64,000 nucleotides of DNA from assembly GCA_039720395.1 (NCBI GenBank), contig CM077827.1:11136099-11200098 (forward strand), given 5' to 3'. How positions within the stretch are numbered: position 1 is the first letter of the stretch; each line of letters starts with the position of its first letter. Positions 55,747-64,000 of this stretch are shown here, in pieces. Below the pieces are notes generated by a model, which saw nothing but the letters and a program-made list of their open reading frames with translations, did not search any database and was not told the DNA's origin. This DNA is from Liquidambar formosana (lineage: Eukaryota; Streptophyta; Magnoliopsida; Saxifragales; Altingiaceae). The translations under genes were made by a program, and so were the position numbers.

Positions 55747-56558
55747 TCATAAGCGGTATACACTTCTTCTGTCCGGGAGATCTATCCGGACGCATTGTTT
55801 ACTTTCCGACTCGGTGTCCGTTGTTTCTACCAGAGCCCTTGAACGGGCTCTCTTTCTTGGAGGAAGGAAGTTGCCTTTCTGTGCCTCTCTCCATTTTGGC
55901 AGGTGGACTGACCTCGGAATTGCGAGGGTTGCCTCTCCGTCCAGTGCTGCCTCTTCAAAAAATGAAGCTTCTACTATATGTGCTTCTCTTCTTTCGAATG
56001 GCATTATCGAGGCTGGTATGGTTACGCATTTCCCGTTCACCACAGCTTTTAGACATTGGTGCAAGGAGGAGGGTACCGCCTTTGCTTGTGAATCCAAGGC
56101 CGACCGAGGAGGATGTGATATGAGGGCCTCGTGTTAATAACGTGGAACCTCGTGGGTCTCTTGATCTGTCCCACCTCGAGGTCCACCGTTATGTGTCCGA
56201 GGGTAGCTTGTCCTTCCGCGGCAAAGCCAGCGATCTCTATTACTTGTTCCACTATTCTGTCTTTCGAGATTCCAGCTGCCTCAATGGTTGCTAGCGGCAT
56301 GACATTAATGGATGAACCTCCATCTATAAGAGCCCGTCTGACTTCATTTCCATTAATGAGTGCTGTTAGGTAGAGGGGTCTATTGTGCATGGTGCACTGA
56401 GGGTCGAGGTCCGCGTCACTGAAGGCAATTCTAGACTCTTGAGTCTTCGCGGCATGGTGACCAGACCCTCCTTCTGCAAAACTTTCCTCATTCTGCTCGT
56501 GAGCAATCTTGATCATGGCCTTTGTGGCCTCGAATCGCGTTTTCTCATTAAAGCCCAT
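55747..56558 (-). pseudogene. Tat aspartic protease region, frameshifted
   Basis: The frame from 56558 reads RRALIDGGSSINVMP, the D-G-S active-site loop of plant Ty3/gypsy proteases, and later HILLGRPWIH, the flap/C-terminal signature. After a frameshift at about 56085-56100 the next frame (56097-55747) continues AKAVPSSLHQCLK and VVNGKCVTIPAS, the usual spacer between protease and RT. Confidence 0.8.
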
Positions 56559-56731
56559 CTAGTCATAAAAGTAGCGAAACTTTTGATGATCTTGTAACTT
56601 AGTAGCCATTGTTTCATATCCGGACGTATCTGCCTCCGTCTCTTCTTTAGTGTCGGGCTCTATGCTACTGCAATTTGCTGCGGTATACACGTGCTCTTTC
56701 CTTTTGCCATGTTCCGGGTAAGGCGTGGTGC

Positions 56732-58274
56732 TTACATTATCAGGAGAGGTTGTAACTCGAGTTCGTTCGCTTTGACTTTTCTGGAGAAGATTCTTTTTAA
56801 GGACCAGCAATCACTTGTAGAGTGTGTCACTCGTCGGTGGTATGTGCAGTATCGCTCATGTTTTTTGTCAGCCGAGGATGGTTCCTGACCAACCTCAGGG
56901 AGATTTATCGCCCCATCTTGCACCCACTTATTGAGGATGATAAGCACCTCTTTCATGCTACAAGGATATGGCGGGGCATTATTGACTTCGAGCTTTTCCT
57001 CGGTAGCGCTGCCTCGGGCCCTTTTGGAATTTTCGGCTGCTGCCACCGTGGGTGGGTTTCTTCTTTCGCTCCGCCATGGTGTTTTGGTGCCCACGGGGTT
57101 TCGCGGTTGGGAGATGCTTGTCACTAATTCTCCTGGCAGCGTCAATAAGTCGTGAGAAATTGCATGAACGTATGGATAACGATGTATGGCTTAAAGGTCT
57201 GCTGCATTCCTAGCACGCATAGGTCCACCTAGCTTGGACTCGGAAATGGGCTCCAAGTATTCCATCGCCTTTTCTCTAAATCTGCGAACATAACCAACCA
57301 AATCTTCACCTTGTCTTCTGCCGGAATTGACTTAGTGAAATGATGCTGACACGCTCTTCCATGCAGAAGAACTTATCTGTGAAAGTGCGAGACATCTGAG
57401 GCCACGTGGTCATGGATCCGGCCTCGAGGCTTGTATACCAGGTATAGGCTAGATTCCGTAAGTGACTTTGAGAATTCTCGCAGCCGCAATCCTTCATTAC
57501 ATCGAAATGCCCCTAAAGAGTCAAGGAAGCGCACCACATGTTCCTTCGCGTTTCCCTTTCGGCCGTTAAATAGTGGAAACTTTAGCGGCGCCACGTATCC
57601 AACAGGGTAAGGCTGTCCTGCCAACTCTATCGGATAAGGTGGTAAAAGGTCCAGATCAGGCATATTGGGGATAGCGCTACGGGCTCTTTCTCAGTGCAAG
57701 GATCCCTTCCATTTCTGACATGGTTATGTACTGCGCTAGTGGCGAAGTTGCCGCTTTTCTCACAGGGGCCTCGTTTACCAACGGTCCACCGGCATCTGAC
57801 GCTGCTCCGTCAGGGTACTTCAGATTGTCGCCTGAGGAATATGGGGCTCCTCCATTCCACGTCCTCCGTGCGGTGGCTCTGGTGGGACGTTCTACTCATC
57901 TTGCGGACTGTCCCTTGGTGGGGGATTGTGTGAGAAGGAGCCTCTACCTGAGGGGCCTTCCTGGATAGTTCAGTAGCGCCTGCAAGGATGTGATTCTGAG
58001 TGTCCTGGAAGGAAGCCAGCAAGGGACCAAATGCTGCTGTGAAATCCATGGGAACCACAGGTGGTAAGGCGGCCCCATAAGGCGGCATGGGCGTGCCAGC
58101 AGCTTGTGGTAGGATAGAGCTACCTAACCCATAATGAGCTAGCATGCCATATGGCTGATTCATAGGCTGAACCTGGCTGGTCATTGGGTCTACGGGATCT
58201 TCTCTTGGGCGAGACTCGTTGATCTCTTCGACCTCTAGATTAGCAGGCTCGTTGTTTCGTCTGGTGGTCACCAT
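56732..58274 (-). pseudogene. Tat gag polyprotein, frameshifted
   Basis: The first frame starts at 58274 (MVTTRRNNEP) with a Pro/Gln-rich N-terminus. The second frame (57663-57373) carries the retrotransposon gag core: YVAPLKFPLFNGRKGNAKEH, then FLDSLGAFRCNE. The third (57145-56732) is a charged region with a Cys/His stretch, YCTYHRRVTHSTSDCW, like the spacer and zinc-binding segment before the protease. At least two frameshifts separate these parts. No full capsid protein could be made without recoding. Confidence 0.8.
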
Positions 58275-58283
58275 CGCGTGCTA

Positions 58284-58304
58284 CCTCCCCAGCAGAGTCG
58301 CCAA
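58284..58304 (-). other. Primer-binding site of the Tat element
   Basis: TTGGCGACTCTGCTGGGGAG on the minus strand lies two or three bases inside the 5' LTR. Established knowledge: tRNA-primed minus-strand DNA synthesis starts here. Confidence 0.7.
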
Positions 58305-58306
58305 AA

Positions 58307-59273
58307 TGTAGAAGGGGAGATTCTGGATTCAATATAATAATAAAAAGGAGAGTACAATGAGAGGTCGGCACGTGAGGAAGACTGCAAGGAAACAAGTGAG
58401 AAGCGAATTGTTCGCGAGGAGAGTGAGAGGTAAGGGTGGAAACACCGTTCTGGGATCAGAATGACTGGGAATCTGTGAGACTTTAGCAAAGCATTACCTA
58501 CAAGAGACTTCCTCTTAAACCAGAAGAATCTCTTCTTCAGTTATCTCTTCTCAGATTAAGCTCTAATGTTCTTCTCTTATCTTTTCTATTTCTCTTCTTC
58601 TTTTCTCTCTGTTCTTTTTCTCTCCTTTTGCTCTCCTCCCCTTTGCCTCAGGGCTTGGGCATCATTTTATAGTGAGCCTGAGATGTGACTGTTTAGCAAT
58701 CAGAGGTGACGTGACCATTCAAGAGATCCTCTCGAATGACCCTTCAAGAGCATTTAATGCTCTTCCGAGGCAGTTGGGATTACCAGGCTCACTATCCACT
58801 TTAGGATCTGCGAGCCCATCCCTTGTCACGTCATGTGTACTTGAATCTGGACCTCGAAGGTCCTTAGGTAAGGTTACCTCTGATACCATCAGTATGTCTC
58901 ACCCACTTTCTTACTAATTTGTGTCAGTCATTAAATGCTTGTTAATTTGTCTCATATGGGTCCGAGGTATCATAAAGGAGACGACCCTTTAAGTCATCCT
59001 CGACTCATCCTTCCCATGATCCTCGAACCTCCCAATCTCGAACCCTCGGCTTCCCATCCTCGCCATCCTCTTTGTCCCTTATACCCCTGAAACATTCCTC
59101 TTTCCTCTAAGCGTTTGCCCTGCTCTCGTAACTCTTAATCCTCGCGGAATGAAGATCATGCTAGTCACGTGCCATACTTCTCATGACCCCAGTTATGCCC
59201 CTGAGGGACCCCACTTCTTATTATGGAAGGCTTTCCACTGTCGACACGTGTCCTGAAATCTCATGTGCCTACA
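58307..59273 (-). repeat. Tat element 5' LTR
   Basis: The 967-bp LTR is identical in structure to 46207-47160, plus a small duplication (TCTTCTTCAGTTATC region near 58530). The adjoining minus-strand sequence at 58287-58302 reads TGGCGACTCTGCTGGG, a PBS of the type seen in Tat/Ogre elements; which tRNA it matches was not checked. Confidence 0.93.
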
Positions 59274-59499
59274 GTAAGGAGGGAGCATATGAGGGCGTTA
59301 TAAGGAGGCAGAAAGAGACAAGTATATGGAAATGAATTGCAGCCGGCGTCTCAGGTGGCGGACGGAAAACCTACAGCATAGTGCATGTGTTCTTTTTTTT
59401 TTTTTCTTAATTTTGTTTTTGGTTGAAATCGTGCATGTGCTTTATTATCTTGGCCGACTGGCTCGATGGAAGAATGTAAAGCCAAGTGCTGGGTTGAAG

Positions 59500-59762
59500 C
59501 AGGGGCGGTAAGCCAAGTTTTTGCAATGTATTACGTTTTAGTGATATTTTTTAATTTAATATCATAAAAGGGATTTTGTTTGTTAACTTATTACAAATTT
59601 ACTATATATCTACTATAAAATGACTACTAATATCTTTTATTTGGTATTAAGTTGGGAATGATCATCAAAAGAGCAAAATTTTAAGAAACTTTTTTTTTTT
59701 TTTTTTTGAAATTTTTGGGTGGGGCAAATGCCCCACCTCCCACTACACTAGCTTCGCCCATT
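59500..59762. mobile_element. hAT-type MITE, 8-bp TSD (7/8)
   Basis: Starts CAGGGGCGGTAAGCC. The right end is the approximate complement, ending GCTTCGCCCATT. It is bracketed by GGTTGAAG (59492-59499) and GGTTGAGG (59763-59770). The interior contains the GGGGCAAATGCCCC hairpin seen in such elements. 263 bp, non-coding. Confidence 0.7.
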
Positions 59763-59941
59763 GGTTGAGGCCTTAGGTAAATCGATCTAACACGATAATT
59801 AACTTTTTTATTTATTTTATTTTATATATTAACGGTTAAGGTATTTCAAACCTTACTTTCAAATGAGATTCAACAGCGACTATTCCCTGATAATGGACCT
59901 TATATATACAAAGATATATAAATATAAAATTAAGTACACAT

Positions 59942-60826
59942 TTTTCCCTTTGTCCTAATTTGTTTGCTACATTTTGACCAAGCACAAATATTTAGGCAAA
60001 TACATTTAAAATGTTGTCATGTGATTTAGTTTATTTAACTTTCCTACTCTACCATCTTGTAAATCAATGTTAATTGCTTGATGTGAAAATTAGGAAAAAG
60101 TCCATATACAATGACTTGTAGAGGCAGAAGTCTTCCCAAATTTCTAATATAGGCACAAGTCCAAACTAAGAGTGAAACGTTAATGATTCATTATAAAGTA
60201 GGTTTTAAATTTTATTTTATTTTTTAATTTTTAATTTCATATTTGCTCACTTGATAGTTATAGTATGAAGTGTAGAATTATAACCCGTTAAGGTTTAAAT
60301 TTAAATTCTCTTCCAAGATTTATGCATCAAATAATGATATTCATTTTTTCACGTATGTTAATAAATCTTCCATATCCTCCATTATTTTGTATGTGTTACA
60401 TATAAAATAGTTACATTCCATTCGAAATTTTTCCTGAGGCGAATTTTTTTAATAAAATAGTTACATATAAATTTCGAAAGGAATGCAAGATTTTCTCCTT
60501 AAATTGATAATCATCCAAATAGAATGTAAGATTTTTCTACCTTAAATTGGGCACATAACCAAATAGCAGTTATGTGAATATTGTTTATAATTAAAGGAGT
60601 ACTTTAGCACATGTATTGCATGCAAGACTTTTGGCCACATAAGAATTCATGATGTCCTTATGCCTATATAAATGCTATAATATGGACTTGAGGCTAAATC
60701 CTTTAAATATTGTAAAAGGTCCATTGGGAAAATAAATAGTTAATTGCTTTGACTTTTGAAAATTGACAAACATTTTGGGACATCCCAAAATGGAAATTGT
60801 AAGCAAATAAATTATGTTGGAGAGAG
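59942..60826. mobile_element. Possible long Stowaway-like MITE
   Basis: TCCCTTTGTCCTAATTTG at the left and the complement of the right end (CTCTCTCCAACATAATTT) share a pattern of about 25 bp, with TA after the right end (60827-60828). The left TA is offset by several bases, so the boundaries are approximate. Non-coding. Confidence 0.4.
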
Positions 60827-61339
60827 TATAACAATATATTTTATTCCAAGAAAAATATCAATCATAGTCACAACGATCTGATCGTTAAGATATGAGTGGT
60901 GCGACATACATGTCTGTGGGGGAACCATAACAAGTGTATGACATGCATCAATTACAGTTGTAACGGTCAAATCATCGCAACGACTGTCGCAACTGTGATT
61001 CACATTTCCTTTATTTTAATTTCAATCTTCATTTTTCTAATTTTCTTTTATATATTAAAAATTTATTTATTACATATAAAAAGATTACACATTTGTATCT
61101 TTTGTTGATGTTCTTACCTAGATATTTTTTTGTTATAGTAAATGCTTCATTGTAATATAAATACGAGGGATTTGGTCACAAGTCCTTAAAATGGGACTTG
61201 TATAGTCAAAAGTTTAAAAGAAAAACTTATACGGCATGAAGTCCACTAAATATCTATGTGACAAAAATGCCCTCGTAGTATTCACAAAGAAACATGTATA
61301 CTACCTAAACTGTCTTTGTCTCATTAATATTTCATTAAT

Positions 61340-61960
61340 TAAGGAGAGAATCTTGGTTAAAATATCTCCAAAAATAGTTAGCATAAATTAACGAGATAAT
61401 TAATTTAGGTTATAAAGTCTCCAAAATTTTCCAAAAATTGTGAGCATAAATTAAGGAGACAATTAATTTGGGTTATAATATCTCCAAAACTTACGAGCAG
61501 TTACATGAAGATATTCTTTGGGTTAAAAACCAGTTATATGAATGAAAAATGATTTAACTATTTTGGTAACAATTACATGTAATTATTATAGTTACATGTA
61601 ATTGTTTTCTATTTGATTATAGTTACATGTGATTGTTTTTTGTTTTGATAACAATTACATGTAATATGAGTAAATAAATTATGCATATATTTTGGTGCTC
61701 AAATTGTTAATATATCTTTGTATGAGGATATTTTCAGGGTTGGAAACCAGTCATATATTTTGTGAATATAATGTTATTATTTACATATAACTATTTTGGT
61801 AACAATTACATGTAATTGTTATAGTTTTTTTTAATAGTTACATGTAATTGTTTTCTATTTTGATAACAGTTACATGTGACTGATTCTCAACTTGCAAGCA
61901 TGGGTATAGTTATATGTAATTGATTCCCAGCGTGAAAGCATGGGAACAGTTACACGACAT
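61340..61960 (+). repeat. Locally duplicated DNA with repeated ATTACATGTAAT palindromes
   Basis: The 12-bp palindrome ATTACATGTAAT or a one-base variant occurs about eight times between 61570 and 61935. Two blocks (about 61555-61690 and 61785-61935) each start ACTATTTTGGTAACAATTAC. At 61345-61500 another unit (TAAATTAA-GAGA-AATTAATTT followed by TCTCCAAAA) is repeated two to three times. Confidence 0.75.
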
Positions 61961-62007
61961 ATAATGGACGTAGAAGACGAAGTGCAGGAATGAAACCGTT
62001 ATATAAA

Positions 62008-62152
62008 TCTTTGACTTGGGGTTCAATTTCGGAAATCGTTGAGCAAATCCATTTAAATTCTTTGCCATATACGTTTATATAAATCTTTAACTTGGGCTTC
62101 AATCCCGGAAATCGTGGAGCAAATCTATTTAAATTCCTTGCCATATATGTTT
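62008..62152 (+). repeat. Tandem repeat, two units of about 78 bp
   Basis: Both units read TATATAAATCTTTRACTTGG and end GAGCAAATC-ATTTAAATTC, with few differences. Confidence 0.85.
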
Positions 62153-62765
62153 ATAAGGGCAAGGGTGGTATTATTGATAAGGTAATTAGCAGTTGCCTTC
62201 AAAACGTGGTTGTTTTGAATGCGCAGTGGACTTCTAGCAAAAAAGATTTTATAGATGACTTGACGCTAGAACGAAACGAGAATCATGAACCTACAGCCAA
62301 TTTCCCCTATAAAAAATGGGCATTTAAGGAGAAGTCCAAATTTGTTAACTTATGGAGGCTTAAATCCAAGTAAAAAAACAATTAAAACTGTAAGTCCACA
62401 CAATTATTTTGAAGACGTCCTAAATGTTGTATCCCACTTTAGTTTCTTGATTGGTGGAAAAGATCCCATCCAGATTTTGTTCCAGTTTCTTCTCCCATAA
62501 ACATTGCATTAATTAACTCAATTAGGCATAATAACGTCTTCTTCCATGTCTTTTGGAATTGTGTTATATCAAACCAAACAATTACATCAATTTCATATAT
62601 AATCTCTATAATTAGGAGTTGAACTAGTTACTTTTTAAAAAATATCTTAACAAAATATTTGCTAAGCAATACATGTAACTATTTTTAGTTAAGCAATACA
62701 TATAACTATATTTGTTTATATACACAATGCGTCATGTTGCTATTTGTTGAATGTGGAAATTTTGT

Positions 62766-63140
62766 ATTGATTGAGTGAATCATTGGGCAAAATTTAATAT
62801 ATATATATATATATATATCCTAACAAAATATAAGTATTAATATATTGAATACTTATGATAATAGTTGAGAGGGAAAATTGTTAATGGGCATTAAAAACGT
62901 AAATTTTGTAATTGATTGAGTGAATCATGTGGCAAAATTCAAAATAATATTCTAACAACATATAAACATTAATACCTTAAATACTTATCATATCAATCGA
63001 GATGGAAGATTGTTGATAGATATTAATTGATTGAGTGAATCGTGGGGCAAAATTTAAAAAAAAAAATATATCCTAATATAATATAAGCATTAATACCTTG
63101 AATATTTACTATAATAGTCAAGAGGGAAAAAAAGGCATTA
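62766..63140 (+). repeat. Three diverged tandem units, about 115-147 bp
   Basis: Units start TTGATTGAGTGAATC at 62766, 62912 and 63027. Each continues GGCAAAATT, then a TA-rich or A-rich run, then ATTAATA-CTTGAATA-type sequence. The first unit contains a (TA)n run (62792-62818). Confidence 0.85.
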
Positions 63141-64000
63141 AATAAAAAGTCAATTCTAACTTCCGCATGAAACGTTAAGGTTTAAAGATGTTTGTGGGCT
63201 TGTGGCTACACAAGAAAATTAAGAGGACTATTGCCTCAATATTTCCTGTAAATGGACTTTTCGCTTATTTTTCCTATAAAAAAAAAAAATCTGAAAATAT
63301 TCTCTACTAAGCTGACTTTTGCATGAGTTGGGTTAGTTAATTTGGTGCTACTAGTATATGATTTGGTGGTAGTTCTACTAGTATATATGATTTGATCATA
63401 GTTTAAGAAAATGAGAAATAACCCTTAGTTGATTTGGTTTTGGATTGAGGCCAAATTGATCCAAATCAAACCGAATTGCACCCCTGTGTAATATAAGTTG
63501 GATAGAAATTAAAATGATAGGCAGATCAAATATTGTCTTAGCAATTATTCAATTACTCATATAGGGGTGAGTCTCATAGAATCCCTTGGAGTGAATTACA
63601 CATCTCTATGAGATAGTTGATAAGACTAAATCTGATCCAAATGGCAAAACGAACTTGGATATTTACTTGAACTTTCACTAGCTTAATAAAAGTCCATTAC
63701 CGGCCCCTTCTTTCCTTAGAGCATCTCGATGGGCTATCTGTCCCTTAGTTCAGGAGATTAAATTTTTGTGCTTAATTTTACACCTCATTCTTAAGCCATT
63801 TACACTAGTTATTACAATAGCTATTTTACATATTGCTATAGTTGTTGACTACAATATTTTGCTAGCAGTTGTTCACTAGCTATTTTTTTATTATATATTT
63901 TTATATTTCTTTCACAAATTGCCTCATTCTCTCTCCAGCAGCTACTTTTTTTCTTATTCATTTTTTGGTAGGTATTCATTTTTATTATTCAACTATGCAC
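63141..64000. other. Window end, no gene seen
   Basis: AT-rich intergenic DNA. From about 63719 (GAGCATCTCGATGGGCTATC) the sequence resembles the start of a plant MITE, with internal GCTATT/TAGTTGTT repeats, and may run past the window edge. An ORF of 93 codons at 62092-62373, just upstream, has no motif. Confidence 0.45.

Larger units (their letters stand above)
46202..59278 (-). mobile_element. Ty3/gypsy Tat-lineage retrotransposon, full length, TSD GTAAG
   Basis: The element proper is 46207-59273 (13,067 bp) with perfect flanking GTAAG duplications (46202-46206 and 59274-59278). LTRs: 46207-47160 (3') and 58307-59273 (5'), starting TGTAGAAGG and ending CCTACA. The minus-strand order is gag, protease, RT, RNase H, a second (archaeal-like) RNase H and integrase, followed by a long non-pol region with an antisense gene. 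A second RNase H after the first, plus extra ORFs and tandem repeats in a long 3' region, are hallmarks of the Tat/Ogre group. The pol frames are broken by several frameshifts, so the copy is probably not autonomous. By eye the LTRs differ at about 15 substitutions and three indels, suggesting a rather recent insertion. Confidence 0.93.

Noticed and set aside
62092..62373. 93-codon ORF
   Set aside because: It begins inside a tandem repeat and shows no domain; probably chance.

Overview
The window is plant nuclear DNA, almost certainly from a eudicot. It is AT-rich, has intron-containing genes with GT-AG borders, and is loaded with plant-type transposable elements (RTE-like LINEs, TRIMs, Stowaway/hAT-like MITEs, non-autonomous Helitrons, a SINE family, a Ty1/copia relic and a 13-kb Ty3/gypsy Tat-lineage element). 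No bacterial or viral genes were seen. The species cannot be named from the sequence.

Four conserved host genes form the skeleton: (1) the last three exons of an ascorbate peroxidase 6-like gene (5662-9279, +), (2) a G-type lectin receptor-like kinase of the SD2-5 type (11254-13673, +), (3) a WVD2-LIKE/TPX2-family microtubule-binding protein of the WDL5 type (leader exon near 28910, coding 30340-37725, +) and (4) a small TPR protein (44609-46121, -). From memory, the Arabidopsis counterparts are neighbours (At4g32300, At4g32320, At4g32330, At4g32340), so this looks like a conserved microsyntenic block inflated by transposons. All three genes that are complete in the window carry at least one single-base frameshift in otherwise well-kept coding sequence. 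That points to residual indel errors in the assembly or to very recent decay.

Layout. 1-3762: RTE-like LINE relic interrupted by TRIMs, one of them nested in reverse orientation with a perfect target-site duplication (TSD). 3763-9279: APX6 3' exons; the first intron holds a Stowaway MITE and about 1.8 kb of repeat. 10090-10920: LINE RNase H relic. 11254-13673: lectin kinase. 13960-14870: degenerate duplicate of the APX6 exon and its introns, without the insertions. 14871-28900: intergenic, with a SINE, a LINE 3' relic and several MITEs. 28910-37800: WDL5-like gene, whose last intron (5.2 kb) contains a complete 394-bp TRIM. 39561-39822: Helitron. 40101-44163: copia relic with a nested SINE. 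44609-46121: TPR gene. 46207-59273: complete Tat-lineage element with TSD GTAAG, inserted about 80 bp upstream of the TPR start codon. 59274-64000: MITEs and local tandem repeats.

The most unusual object is the Tat element. Between its integrase and its 3' LTR, on the opposite strand, lies a multi-exon gene with its own TATA box, a plant-mobile-domain (PMD)-like protein, a long Ala/Lys/Glu-rich coil and two recognisable introns. The element's 3' LTR has also become the immediate upstream sequence of the TPR gene, in the same orientation, and so could serve as its promoter.
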